Part shown: positions 15,553-26,800 of the stretch, piece by piece
Numbering within the stretch: the first letter of the stretch is position 1
Layout: each line of letters starts with the position of its first letter
NCBI GenBank assembly: GCA_002407935.1
Contig: DHPU01000071.1
Coordinates: 4,952 to 41,692 of the forward strand
Source: Peptococcaceae bacterium UBA5356
GTDB taxonomy: Bacteria > Bacillota > Peptococcia > DRI-13 > DTU073
Direction: 5' to 3'
DNA length: 36,741 nucleotides
Program-made: the position numbers and the translations under genes
Notes under the pieces: model-generated
Told to the model about the DNA's origin: nothing
Databases searched by the model: none
What the model saw: the letters and a program-made list of their open reading frames with translations, nothing else

Positions 15553-16892
15553 TTTTTACCTCCCGCACTTTTGGCTTTGGCCTTCAAGGCACCAATTTCC
15601 TGCTTTGCCCGTCTAATATACTGAACAAGCGGAATCCGGGCCGGACAAACAAAAACACAAGAACCACATTCGATACAACTTAACGCATTGTTTTGTTCTG
15701 CTTCTTCCCACAGACGACGTTTAGCCAATTTTACAAGCGTAGTCGGTTCTAAGAAAAGAGGACAAGCATCCACACATTTAGCGCAACGAACACAACTATA
15801 CTCTCTTTCTTTTTCCTTGCCCGTTTTTTTCAAAACAACTATGCCCGAACTGCCTTTAATGACAGGAATCTCCGCTGTAAAAACTGTTTTTCCCATCATT
15901 AAGCCGCCCGCAATTATTTTTTCGACATCACCACTATATCCGCCGCTTTCCTCAATTAATGAACTGAAAAGCGTTCCAAGTCTCACTAAATAGTTAGTAG
16001 GCTTATTAACCCCGTCCCCACTTAAAGTAACTATACGTTGAATAAGCGGAATCCCCTCTTCCACAGCGTCGGCTATCGCAGCAGCTGTACCTACATTATG
16101 AACAACAACACCGGCATCAAGAGGTAGTCCACCCACCGGAACCTCTCTTTGGGTACAAGCATAGATCAAATGTTTTTCCGAACCCTGAGGATACTTTTCC
16201 TTTAAGGCCTGAACCCGAATATTCTTTTCCTTAGCTAACATTTTTTGAAAAAGTGCAATAGCATCCGGTTTGTTTTCTTCAATGGCAATAATCCCTTGCT
16301 CGCAACCGGTACTTTTTAAAATATACCGCAATCCTGCCACTATCCGTTCCGGTTTTTCTAGCATCAAACGATGATCCGCCGTGATATATGGTTCACATTC
16401 AACCCCATTTAAAAGAATATAATCAGCTTTTTTTCCTTCTACCGGAGCTAATTTTACATGAGCCGGAAAAGTAGCCCCACCTAAACCAACGATACCCGCT
16501 TCAAAAATAATTTTTCTAATTTCCTCAGCACTAAGCTCTTCTGGATGAGAATTAGGCTTCACTGTATCTGCCCATTCTTCTTTATAATCATTTTCAATAA
16601 CAATACAATTAACAAAATTCCCACCGGGATGCTGCTTTTTTTCTATCGCAACAACTTTACCACTTACACTGGCATGAATAGGGGCGGTCACAAAACCTTT
16701 CCCCTCCGCTATTTTTTGCCCTTTTTTTACTTCGTCGCCTACCTGAACAAGAGGAACACAAGGTGCACCAATATGCTGGGAAACGGGAAGATAAATCTTG
16801 TCCGGAATACCAGCTAGGACTATTGGTAATCCTTGCGTCCCTTCCTTATACCCAGGCAGGTGAATTCCCCCCTTGAAGGTACTAGTATTCAT
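15549..16892 (-). CDS. rnfC: Electron transport complex subunit RnfC
   Basis: RnfC is the peripheral NADH/NAD+-reacting subunit with FMN and two 4Fe-4S clusters. The 447-residue protein has the N-terminal barrel domain (HIGAPCVPLVQVGDEVKKGQ), the nucleotide/flavin loop GLGGATFPAHVKL, and LLNGVECEPYITADHRLM. The ferredoxin-like part has CVRCAKCVDACPLFLEP and CIECGSCVFVCPARIPLV. It is the first gene of the rnf operon, with candidate promoter elements just upstream. Clostridial order C-D-G-E-A-B is preserved exactly. Confidence 0.97.
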   Translation of the reverse strand: MNTSTFKGGIHLPGYKEGTQGLPIVLAGIPDKIYLPVSQHIGAPCVPLVQVGDEVKKGQKIAEGKGFVTAPIHASVSGKVVAIEKKQHPGGNFVNCIVIENDYKEEWADTVKPNSHPEELSAEEIRKIIFEAGIVGLGGATFPAHVKLAPVEGKKADYILLNGVECEPYITADHRLMLEKPERIVAGLRYILKSTGCEQGIIAIEENKPDAIALFQKMLAKEKNIRVQALKEKYPQGSEKHLIYACTQREVPVGGLPLDAGVVVHNVGTAAAIADAVEEGIPLIQRIVTLSGDGVNKPTNYLVRLGTLFSSLIEESGGYSGDVEKIIAGGLMMGKTVFTAEIPVIKGSSGIVVLKKTGKEKEREYSCVRCAKCVDACPLFLEPTTLVKLAKRRLWEEAEQNNALSCIECGSCVFVCPARIPLVQYIRRAKQEIGALKAKAKSAGGKK

Positions 16893-16914
16893 CGCTCTTT
16901 CACTCCTACTCCAA

Positions 16915-16959
16915 TAAAAATAATTTTATTACTGTTGTGTCAATTATATTTACATTATA
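16915..16959 (-). promoter_or_regulatory. Candidate promoter elements of the rnf operon
   Basis: On the minus strand, TTGACA (complement of 16938-16943) is followed after 17 nt by TTTTTA (16920-16915), a weak -10. Two perfect TATAAT hexamers also occur (complements of 16943-16948 and 16954-16959), but with poor -35 partners. The 204-nt gap to the penicillin-binding protein gene contains no gene, so operon transcription should start here. Which element is used cannot be told by eye. Confidence 0.35.
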
Positions 16960-17096
16960 TCACCCTCCGTAACATAAAATATCTATAATCTGATATTTAT
17001 TAATAATTTCTTTCTTAATAAACCCATAAGGTGTTTAATTCGTGATAAATCGTGCGATTCCTGCCCTATTATCGAAAATTTTTTCGATTAATATTT

Positions 17097-18842
17097 CTAA
17101 TTACTATAATCATCTAGTTCAAAAATTTCCTCCGCAATTTTTTTAAATAACGGAGCCGCTTCTTCCCCACCTCTAATCCCTTTTGAAGAACCTAGTTTTT
17201 TCTCTTCCACCATAACCGCAATAGCCAAACGTGGGTTCTCTAAAGGAGTGAAGCCAGCAAACCAAGCAATCACTTTTCCCGCCTTATTTGCCTGAGCGGT
17301 ACCCGTCTTTCCGGCTGTCCCTCTACCTTCTATCCAGGCTTGTCGTCCCGTCCCGATACGAGTTGCCGCGGATAAGGAATCTTTTAAAACAGCACAGGTT
17401 GACGCTTTTAGAACCTGTGTACCAATCTTTCCCGGAAACTCTTGAATCACATCTCCCTGATAATTCCGGATTTGTGCGACAATACGGCAAGGACGATAAA
17501 TCCCATTTCTTCCGATAGTAGCATACAAATTAGCGATCTGCAAGGGACTAACTAAAACTCCTTGCTGTCCTATTGAGGCATTACCAATTAGTGCCGGAGG
17601 TGATTGATTATTAATATTGATAGTAAAACCTAATTTGGCCGCATATTGAGCAAACTTACTCTTCCCTAGTCTTAATCCCAACTGAACAAAAGTCGTATTA
17701 CATGATTTTACAATTGCTTCTTTAAAGCTAACTTCTCCATGTTCTTGCAGACAATTAATGCCGGTACCATCAGCAAAAACGTACGTTCCCATACAGTTGA
17801 AAAGCTCCTCCTCACACAGTAAGTTTTCCTCTAACACGCCAGCTGCTACCACCATTTTAAAAACAGAGCCCGGATAAAAGGCGACTCTATCTGCACGATC
17901 AAGTAATTCATCAACTCCTGCCAAATATTTTTCTACCTTGTTTTGGTCAAAATCGGGTCTGCTGGCCAAAGCTAACACATCACCATTAGCTATATCGATT
18001 ACCGCAACAGCACCCCTGGCAATTTCTTGATTCATAATTCTTTCCACTATTTCCTGACAGCGCTTATCAATGGTCAGTATTAAATGATTTCGCCAAGAGT
18101 CAGTCTGATTTTTTTTAATTTTATAGCCTAACCCCTCCAAAAGCCGTCCATTAGCATCAGCAAACCCAACAATACTATTTTCCGGGCAAGAGCCTTTCAG
18201 TGCTTCCTCATACTTGCCTTCTAGCCCGGCTACCCCAATTTTATCTGTAATACGATATGCTGTTGCCAAAAAGCTATTCGTTTCTACCGTCTTTTTTCCC
18301 CGCGAAAGTTTCTGCCATTGTTGAGGGCTAATACTGTTTACGTATCCCACCAAGTGCCTTGCGACCGAACCGGGTCCATATCTGGTTTTTACCGGAATAA
18401 CCGCAATACCTGTTAGTTTATTTTCCTTGATTTTCTTTACTTCCTCAGATGTTAAATTTACTTTTAAAAGCACCGGTGTACGGATTCCATAGTTTTCTTG
18501 ATTTCTTTTAATACTAAGAACAAGCTCATCAGCTGAAATCTCTATGATCTTTTCTAATTGTTTACAGGTTTCCGTTACATTTTTAATACTTCCCGGAAAA
18601 CTTACTAAAGTTGGCCTTATCCCACTATCAGTAAGAGATAACATCTTTCTATCTAGGATCTCCCCACGATAATATTCCTCACCGGAAAGGTTCTGACTAC
18701 GCACATTTAAGGCTTTCTGAACTAATTTACTATCTGAACCTAATCCTTGACCATGAAGCACTTGTAAATAAAAAATCCGTCCAGAAACTAACAAAAGAAG
18801 TCCCACAAAAATAAACATCACACCAATAATTCTTTTTTTCAT
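17097..18842 (-). CDS. Class B penicillin-binding protein (transpeptidase)
   Basis: This D,D-transpeptidase cross-links peptidoglycan outside the membrane. From the ATG at 18842 it is 581 residues: one N-terminal helix (IIGVMFIFVGLLLLVSG), a PBP dimerisation domain, then the transpeptidase domain. The active-site motifs are SVFK (catalytic Ser 326), SCN (380-382) and KTGTAQ (512-517). No PASTA domains follow, so it is closer to PBP2/FtsI-type than to SpoVD with PASTA. A GGAGGG ribosome site precedes this ATG, while an upstream in-frame extension to 18899 would run through a hairpin. Its role in elongation, division or sporulation cannot be decided here. Confidence 0.92.
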   Translation of the reverse strand: MKKRIIGVMFIFVGLLLLVSGRIFYLQVLHGQGLGSDSKLVQKALNVRSQNLSGEEYYRGEILDRKMLSLTDSGIRPTLVSFPGSIKNVTETCKQLEKIIEISADELVLSIKRNQENYGIRTPVLLKVNLTSEEVKKIKENKLTGIAVIPVKTRYGPGSVARHLVGYVNSISPQQWQKLSRGKKTVETNSFLATAYRITDKIGVAGLEGKYEEALKGSCPENSIVGFADANGRLLEGLGYKIKKNQTDSWRNHLILTIDKRCQEIVERIMNQEIARGAVAVIDIANGDVLALASRPDFDQNKVEKYLAGVDELLDRADRVAFYPGSVFKMVVAAGVLEENLLCEEELFNCMGTYVFADGTGINCLQEHGEVSFKEAIVKSCNTTFVQLGLRLGKSKFAQYAAKLGFTININNQSPPALIGNASIGQQGVLVSPLQIANLYATIGRNGIYRPCRIVAQIRNYQGDVIQEFPGKIGTQVLKASTCAVLKDSLSAATRIGTGRQAWIEGRGTAGKTGTAQANKAGKVIAWFAGFTPLENPRLAIAVMVEEKKLGSSKGIRGGEEAAPLFKKIAEEIFELDDYSN

Positions 18843-18850
18843 AAAAATAA

Positions 18851-18880
18851 TCCCTCCGGCAGTATCCTTGCCAGGAGGGA
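18851..18880 (-). terminator. Hairpin between the RDD gene and the PBP gene that contains the PBP ribosome site
   Basis: TCCCTCC (18851-18857) pairs with GGAGGGA (18874-18880), and GGCA (18858-18861) with TGCC (18869-18872), leaving one bulged base. On the minus strand it is followed by the U-rich TTATTTTT and then directly by the PBP ATG. It lies about 30 nt past the RDD gene stop, so it looks like that gene's terminator. Its 3' arm is also the Shine-Dalgarno sequence of the PBP gene. Confidence 0.65.
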
Positions 18881-18912
18881 CCCAAAATATTCTATGCACT
18901 AATTACTGATGC

Positions 18913-19815
18913 TTAATCATATTTCTTCTTTTCAAATTCATAATACCTAAGAAAATTGTCCTTTTGTTGTGTGGCAATTAGCTGATCGTCTTTTCTTTCA
19001 AAAGTATAATTATTACTATTACGGTCGCTACAAACTAACGTATCATTCTCCTGATAATTAAACTCCTTAAAATAATTATTTGAATCATAAATATATAATT
19101 TATTACTGATATATGTAAACATTAAAGTCCAATTCTTCCCATTTGTCCAAATTCCCTCATAAATTTCTCTGCCGGTATTATTTATACTGATTACTTCCGA
19201 ATACCTGACTTCCGTATAACTATCTTGCGCTAATTTATTACTATAATAATATGGTGTTAAAGAAACTAAAGCAATTAAAATAAGCCACCAAAAACCTCTA
19301 GGAGTAACTCTTTCCGCGGCAGCTTCCCGAAAACCTATCTGTGTTCCGGTAACAAAATCATGTATAGTTCGCCTATCCTTGTTTAGGTACATTACCAAAA
19401 ATTCAATAACCATTCCAAAAACCATAAATATTAATAAAAATTTAAGCAATGCTCTTATTACAATTAAATAAAAGACCTTTTTATTATATGATACTTCTAT
19501 TCCTAAAAATAATTTGCCAGGAGTCGCGGAAAATCTTGACTGAAGAAAGAAAATCTCGTATAGCAACCATAAGATGCTTCCAATACCTACATATAATAAT
19601 AAATAGCTATTATACTCCTTTAATAGTCCGTCAAATGACTGGTATCCGATCAATGCACAAAAAGAAAATAAAGTTTTTTCCTGTGGTATTGCCAATATTG
19701 TATTAATAGAAAAAGTAGCCACAATAAAAAGACCAATTAGTATAATTGTATCAATTATAAACGCAACTACCCTTCTCCATATACCTGTATACATCAAATC
19801 AAATTCCTCTCTCAT
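18913..19815 (-). CDS. RDD family membrane protein
   Basis: RDD-domain proteins are small polytopic membrane proteins, some implicated in ion or compatible-solute handling; most have no known role. The N-terminus, YTGIWRRVVAFIIDTIILIG, has the Arg and Asp residues that name the family, and FSATPGKLFLGIEV and DRRTIHDFVTGTQIG complete the domain by about residue 165. After a further membrane helix (WWLILIALVSLTPYYYS) comes an extra 110-residue hydrophilic C-terminal domain of beta character that I do not recognise. The ATG at 19794 preceded by GAGAGG is an alternative start, seven residues shorter. Confidence 0.85.
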   Translation of the reverse strand: MREEFDLMYTGIWRRVVAFIIDTIILIGLFIVATFSINTILAIPQEKTLFSFCALIGYQSFDGLLKEYNSYLLLYVGIGSILWLLYEIFFLQSRFSATPGKLFLGIEVSYNKKVFYLIVIRALLKFLLIFMVFGMVIEFLVMYLNKDRRTIHDFVTGTQIGFREAAAERVTPRGFWWLILIALVSLTPYYYSNKLAQDSYTEVRYSEVISINNTGREIYEGIWTNGKNWTLMFTYISNKLYIYDSNNYFKEFNYQENDTLVCSDRNSNNYTFERKDDQLIATQQKDNFLRYYEFEKKKYD

Positions 19816-19900
19816 TAAAAATCATCCTGATGAACGACTTCTGTTTTATAGATAATATCTTAGTAATTTATATTATAGTGTGACAATAAATAATATTTGC

Positions 19901-19922
19901 TATTATTATTATTATTATTATT
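19901..19922. repeat. TAT/ATT trinucleotide microsatellite
   Basis: An uninterrupted run of about seven TAT units lies in the 150-nt gap between the RDD and YitT-family genes. The rest of this gap is AT-rich and shows no gene. Confidence 0.8.
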
Positions 19923-19964
19923 CTACATAAAATATTAGAAATCCTTTATCTGTTATGTATTTTT

Positions 19965-20822
19965 TTAATGAATTGCTTTTTTCTTGAAATTAACTCCCAT
20001 CACATCGTGAACTCCACTAATCGTGAAAAATGCCTCAGAATCTATTTCATTAATAATTTCTTTCAATTTAGCAATCTCCAATCTAGTAATTACTAAATAT
20101 AAAATATTTTTTTCCTCTTTTTTGTATCCTCCCATCCCATGTAAAAAAGTTACTCCTCTACCTAAACAGGTCATTAGTTTTTCCGCTATAATTTCTGACT
20201 TATTAGAGATTATAAAGATGGCCTTTGATTCATCCAACCCTTCAATTGTAATGTCGATCATTTTAAAGGCAATAAAATAGGTAATTAAAGAATATAATGC
20301 TTTGTCCCAACCAAAAACAAAACCCGCACTACCTAAGATAAATAGATTAAAGAACATAACTATTTCTCCAATGGAGAAATCCGTTTTTTTATCAATTAAG
20401 ATCGCAATTATCTCCGTACCATCTAAAGAACCTCCATAACGGATAATTAACCCCACACCAATACCAAGAATAATACCTCCAAAGACAGAGGCTAAAAAAA
20501 CGTCCGTCGTAAGTACCGGAACTGCATGTAGTATTGTAATCCATATTGATAGTGATACAATCGAAAATAAAGTAGAAAGAGCAAAAGACCTGCCTATTTG
20601 TTTATACCCTAAATACAAAAAAGGAATGTTGAATAAAATAATAAACAGACCTAATGGTAATTTGCTAAGATGACTGGATATTATTGATATACCAGTAATT
20701 CCACCATCAATAATATTATTGGGCACTAAAAAGATATCCAGACCAATAGCCGCTAAAACTGAGCCGATTGTAAAAAGTAAAGCATGTTTTAAAAAATTAT
20801 AAATCTTATTCTTCCTTTTCAT
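19965..20822 (-). CDS. YitT family membrane protein (DUF2179 C-terminal domain)
   Basis: The 285-residue product has about five membrane helices in an N-terminal YitT domain (GSVLAAIGLDIFLVPNNIIDGG, YGGSLDGTEIIAILI). A C-terminal cytoplasmic DUF2179 domain follows (ESKAIFIISNKSEIIAEKL, GVTFLHGMGGYKKEEKNIL, SEAFFTISGVHDVMG). The family is widespread in Firmicutes and its substrate is not established. The ATG at 20822 follows GAGGGA; a TTG 18 nt upstream is less likely. It starts 36 nt after the stop of the giant surface protein gene with no obvious terminator between, so read-through from that operon is possible. Confidence 0.92.
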   Translation of the reverse strand: MKRKNKIYNFLKHALLFTIGSVLAAIGLDIFLVPNNIIDGGITGISIISSHLSKLPLGLFIILFNIPFLYLGYKQIGRSFALSTLFSIVSLSIWITILHAVPVLTTDVFLASVFGGIILGIGVGLIIRYGGSLDGTEIIAILIDKKTDFSIGEIVMFFNLFILGSAGFVFGWDKALYSLITYFIAFKMIDITIEGLDESKAIFIISNKSEIIAEKLMTCLGRGVTFLHGMGGYKKEEKNILYLVITRLEIAKLKEIINEIDSEAFFTISGVHDVMGVNFKKKAIH

Positions 20823-20858
20823 TGTTGATTTCCCTCTCAAATCATGTCAGATAGATGC

Positions 20859-23800
20859 CTAGATGCGGCACTTCTTGTAATAAATATATAATAATAAGGC
20901 AACGATTGATATGGCAATCAAAGAAAGCAGTAGTATTCCGTTGTTTTCCGGCAAAATTGCCTGCTTCTCCTGTTCCTTCTTTTGGCTTTTCACTACGACG
21001 GAAGCGGTTTTAAGCTGCTCATTGACAGATGTTAAACGCTCCTCAGAGGCTTCTAACAGATTTTTCTCCTCATATAAAAGATACTCACCTAATTTCGCAT
21101 CATAAACAGGTACATAACTATGTATCAGCGGTTCCGGCTTAGCAAGGTCACCGGCCGCCGTTTTCCCCTGTGCTGTTTCAGTGGCCTCGACATCCGCAGT
21201 CTCACCCAATGCCGATTTACCAGAACCCTTAACCTCTTTATTAGTCTTTTCCGGTTCCACCTCTTTAGGCTGGGAAACTGTTTCTGTTGATTCCCCGGTA
21301 ATATTTGCTTTTTCTTCAGGCTTTATGTTTTGCGCAGACTCCGCATTTTGTTTAGATCCCATATTTTGTGCAGAGTCTACATCTTCGGCACTGCCGCCCG
21401 CAGAATCTCCGTCCGTCTCTTCCCCATCGGGTTCTTGCCGATTTGGCGTTCCATCTGTATTCTTGCCGTCACTTTTATCACCCGTTTCTAATTTATCTAA
21501 AGATGGAGAAACAGAGAGTGTTTTCTCCAGTTTGACAAGTTGTAAGTAACCATCCGAAATGTCGGACATAACCGACCCCCACTTTGCTTTAAAGAAATCC
21601 TTAGCATACTCAACCAAAGATATATCGCTCTTCACGGTTTCCACGGAAAGGATCTCCCCAGTTAAATAGTTGAAAGCGACCACGGAGCCATTTTGATAAC
21701 GTACTAAAACGTATGGAGCCGAGCATTGAATATTGTTAGACATCTGAACAATATCGTAATTCTTAAAATCCTTAGGCAAACGAATCTGTTCTTTCAGATC
21801 AGCCAGTATTCCGTCAGTACCCAAAACTGTCATGTACTCCGTACTGCCGGCAGAATCAAGAATTACACCGTCATATACTACGGGCAGCGTTGGATCAAGT
21901 GCCGCCAGTCTGCCATTTTTCACCAGAAGCTGCAATTCACGGATCACCGTCTCTCCGCCACGGTTACTTTCGGAATAGTTCTTGTAGGTTTTAATACTAT
22001 AATCATTATATTTAAAGCTATATAGTGGCTGCACCTGCTCACAAAGAGCAATTGCCACGTTTTCTTTAATGATACTGCCATCACCAAGATCGCAAATTTT
22101 ACCGGAAGCAATCAACCCTTGCCCGCCATAAAGATGGATAAAATCGCCCGCCAATAACCCGGTTTTTCCCGACTGTACGCCTAAATCGGTAATATAATAA
22201 TAATCCGTATCCCAGGTGAGAATGTTACGGCGTAAGGACAGCGGATCAACCTGATAATGCTGCTCCTGCCTTCCATCTGTTACTGTAACCTTGAGCGATG
22301 TGGAAAAATCATAATCCAATGTATAGACCCGCTGGTCAATCTGTTGTTCAATCAAATTACTCCCGTTAGCAGAAACGATAAAACCAGTATACTCGTTAAC
22401 CTTATTGAATTCGATATTCAGCTTATCCACCCCGGCAGCATAGAAATCCGGTACCGGCAACTCCTGTGGTTCCGGTGCCATGTTAAACATCATGCTGGGA
22501 GTTAGCATCTGCGGAGCAACTGATCCGGTTGGAATGGGAATTCCGCCCCGATATGATTTGACCGGGTTATAAGCACCGGTTTCGTCTTTGCCCTCCTGAT
22601 AGGGCATAGTAGCCCCGGAATAACGCAAATAAGGCATATAATTATAATTCAGACTGGTATAATTGCGATACACCGTACTAAAATAACTGCCCAGACTGGT
22701 ATAGGTTGATTGGTTCTCTAATTGAACGGAAGTAACTAACTTCATTCCAGCAGACGACTGAGGCGCCGAGGCATAAATATCCGCCGCCGTTCTCCCGGGA
22801 GCGCCTTCTACGCTCAGCGTACTATTATTGTAAATACGTAAATAGGTAAAAGACCCGCCTGCCTGATTGCCGATGATATTCCCGTGGCTACCCTTCGCGG
22901 TGACATTAGCGGCAACTATCAGGCGCGAATTATCGCCAGACAATGCGGCACTCGTCCGTCCTACCAGCCCGCCCGCATAATCAGCGGCGGTAACATTACC
23001 CACATAATAGTTTCCAACCAGACGCGGGACCCTTGTACCATCTAACTCACGATTGATATACATATATCCGGACATTCCGCCCGCGTTTTCCCCGGTGGCA
23101 ATGACCTCAGCATTGCTTTGACAATTATACACAGGGCATGCCCGATGATATCCCACAAGACCACCAATGTTATTTCTCCCATAGACAGTACTATCCAAGC
23201 AGAAAAAGTTATTTGATGATTGAGAACAGTAACCATAAATGCCACCGACATTATCCGCCCCTTGGGCACCAATAATACAGTTAACCGCTCCACTCATACT
23301 AATATTGCCTGACCCCATAGTAACTCGTGCGGAAACACCGCCAATGTTTGTATTATGCGTTGAATTCGGAGGTGACGGTACAGCCGACCCGGTCAACTCC
23401 CCATATTTCGGGTCATAAATGGTAGAAATAGTACTATCCAGCACAAAAAACTTCCAAGAACCGGCGCTATTTCCCATAATCCCACCGACATTGTAACCAC
23501 CGAAAATCTGACAATTGCGAACCAATCCGTTACGGTTTCTATCCCCCGGTTGACCCATCAGCCCGCCGACATAACCACCGGTTCCGATAATAATGCTTTC
23601 CTCCGCCAGACTCAAGGTTGACCAATTATCATTATTACGTAATTTGCCCTGACCCACAATGCCGCCGACATGATTTACCCCTTTTATATAAGCTTTTTTC
23701 ACGCTAAGCTGCTCATTCGTGATAATATCCCCACCTATTATCGGGGTAGCATAGCCCGCAATTCCGCCTACATAATTACCTGTCCCGGTTACGGAAACAT

Positions 23801-26800
23801 TCTCTGTTATGGAATAAGAAATATCGCCATACACATATCCGGCCAGACTACCTACATAGTGTCTGCCAGAAACCTCAGAAACCACCATTTCTTTCGTACT
23901 CAAACTCAGTCTGCTTAAAACACTATTATAAGCTTGCCCGACCAGCCCACCGACATAATCCCCAGTTGATTTCACTATTACATCTTCCGCACTGACATCC
24001 GTGATGTTGCCTCCGCTATAACCAATACAACCAACTCGACTAGCAGATAATCCATCAATGTTGACATTATAAAATTCTACCTGCTCCACGTTTCCGAGAC
24101 ACTTGCCGATAATACCCACATTAGAACCGCCGCCCTTTTTGTTCGTTAACGTAATATTCTCAAACTGCAGATTGCTTACACTAGCGTTGACTGTATTAAT
24201 AAATCCTTGGCTAGTATCAGCAAAAGGAATACTAATATTCCGGATGGTCGTATATTGACCATCGGCATCCTTACTCCCCACAATACGGTTAACGTTCACA
24301 TCATAAATGATATCCGGTCTGTTCCCAAAGTCTAAGTTGCCTGTGATGCGGAAATTCTCAAAATTACTTCTCCGCTCGGTCATCACCGTTTGCCATGCAT
24401 CCACATTAGGAATATCAATATAAAATGGATTTTCAAAACATATCTGCGCTAAAACACTGTATACCTTCCCACCATTATACCTAATCCCGTTAAGCTGATA
24501 GCTGTCTAAATAACGCTCCGGAGCTCCTATCACCGTACAACGCAATATCGTGGAGACATCATTTACCGGAACTACCTCCGTATTCACATGGAGATAATCA
24601 AAATTGGCATTCTCAATAATAATACCTGAATGATGGGAAATGCTAACCTGAATCATATATTGGTTGCCCACAAGCTGCGCCGTGACGTCGGTAATTTCTA
24701 TTTTTGGATTTTCATCCAGCTTATGATCAGTCTGATAAGGCAGCAGTTCGCCCTCTGTGCTATAAAGCTGCGGCAATATCCCGTCCTCCACCCTTGTGTA
24801 ATCGAAAGAGTCGCCTAACTCAATTATTTTTATGTAAGTTCGTGCCAAACGTAACTGTTCTCCGGACAATATTTCCGCACCATCCCTGACAAATGTCGTG
24901 CCATCGGCTTCATAAGGAATTTCACCGTTAATACACTGACCGCTCCAGGCAAAGCCGTTTCCCATATCGGAACTGTTCCCAATTATTCGGCGAATGTTGC
25001 CTGCTGTTGCGACAGAGCTGTACAAGTCACCCAGCACCAACGTGTTTACCAGCATCCCTGCAGTATCCACGCTGTAAAAACCAACCATCCCGCCGAGATA
25101 ATCGACATCGGTAACAATATCCACATCACTCCACATGTTCTGGAGGATACACCCGGCATTAGCTCTACCGATAAGCCCGCCGGCATTCTGGGCCGTTGTC
25201 CGGATACTGCCCACCGCATAGCAATCCCCCATCTCCGTATAATCGGCATACCCCAGAATACCACCGGCTCCATCCCCGGTTTTCGCCTTTTCAATCCGGA
25301 GATCAAGACCATATACATAACAATTTTTGATCATGCTATAAGAAGCTTGTCCGGCAATCCCGCCCACTCGTACGGCCATGGCAGAGGCATCCTTCAACAC
25401 CAAGCGGTTAACCGAGCAGTTCCGGACACTGGCATAATTACATAATCCCACTATTCCGCCAGCCATATTATTTCCCTGTACCCGGATACTATCCAGATGC
25501 ACATTGTCAATCAAGGCTCCGCTCTGGGTACGGCGGACAAACCCGACATACCCATCTGTAGGACTTTCTAAAAACAGCTTTTCCGCCCGCAAATTAGAAA
25601 CCGAACCCGCGAGATTAGTAATAACGCCGCCTAACCCGCCTGACAGATCGATATTACGAATCGTACGCAAGCCGATCAGCTTCTCTTTTTCGTCATAAAT
25701 ACCGCCATCCAGCTTGCCGGTAAACTGAACTCCATCACTTTTTCCAAGACGAATGGCTGCCTGAGGAACATTATTAAAATCCAAATCCTCCTTCAAACGG
25801 TAGTTCTGCCCCATGCTATCTTGAATCGCCGTCCAGTCCTCAATAGTGCGGATCGGCTTAAAGAATTCCGCATTAACAAGACGCTCTCCTTTTTGGTAGT
25901 TACGAATAATGGGGGAACCGGAGGCGGAAATACTATACCCAATATACATTACACTGTAGCGGGAATAATAACCGGTCGGATTATCCAAGCGTACCTTCAC
26001 GCGGGAAAGCTCATCCTTATCTACCTGACTTTCTTCAATGACGGTGGCATTCAGATATTCGACCGCCACTTTTTTGATATTATACGCACCAGGGTTTTTA
26101 AAAGTAAATACGGCAATTGCATAATCCTCATGCTGTTCCTCCACCATCACACTGGCAAGTTCTACCGTATTCACCACATCCAGCTCAGGCAATGGAAGAT
26201 ACGCCTGAGCCGGCATGCAGGCAGGCATTTTTAAACGCGGATAATAGCCCAGCAACACCGGTTCCTCAATTTCAAACGCATTACCTAGCATCGCCTGATG
26301 CCACAGCGGGTCATAAAGCGTTTCCTTTGTTGCCTTGGTATTATAAGTATTCTGATAAGTAGAACGTTCTGAAATATAGCAAGCAGCAGTCTGCCGCTTA
26401 CCGCCTTCGCTACCCACCGCCGGGCCATAGCGCAGGTCCTGATTATTTCCGAAGTAAACTTCCCCTGTTGTAAATGCACCCTTTACAATCCCATTATTTA
26501 TACTAGCAATCGTACCGAAAGAGTTCTTGGAGGGGGTTACTTCTGTTCCAGTATGAATATTTACTAGGTTAAAAACATTTTCCACTCGTCCGGCTAGATT
26601 ATTATTTGCAACAATCCCACCAAAGGTGCTCGCCGTATAACCACCTTCCACCGCTATATCCGGTAGCTGAATATCAGTGCCATAAATATATCCGTTCCGT
26701 ATTGTCCCATTGTTGTGTGCGGCCACACAACCAAAAGTGTCCCACGCATAAAGCGGGCTTTCTAAATTTATTACAAAGTTTTCAACTACACAGCTAACAC

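Noticed and set aside
17069..17090. Palindrome ATCGAAAA/TTTTCGAT as terminator of the PBP gene
   Set aside because: It is AT-rich and lacks a following T-run on the minus strand.
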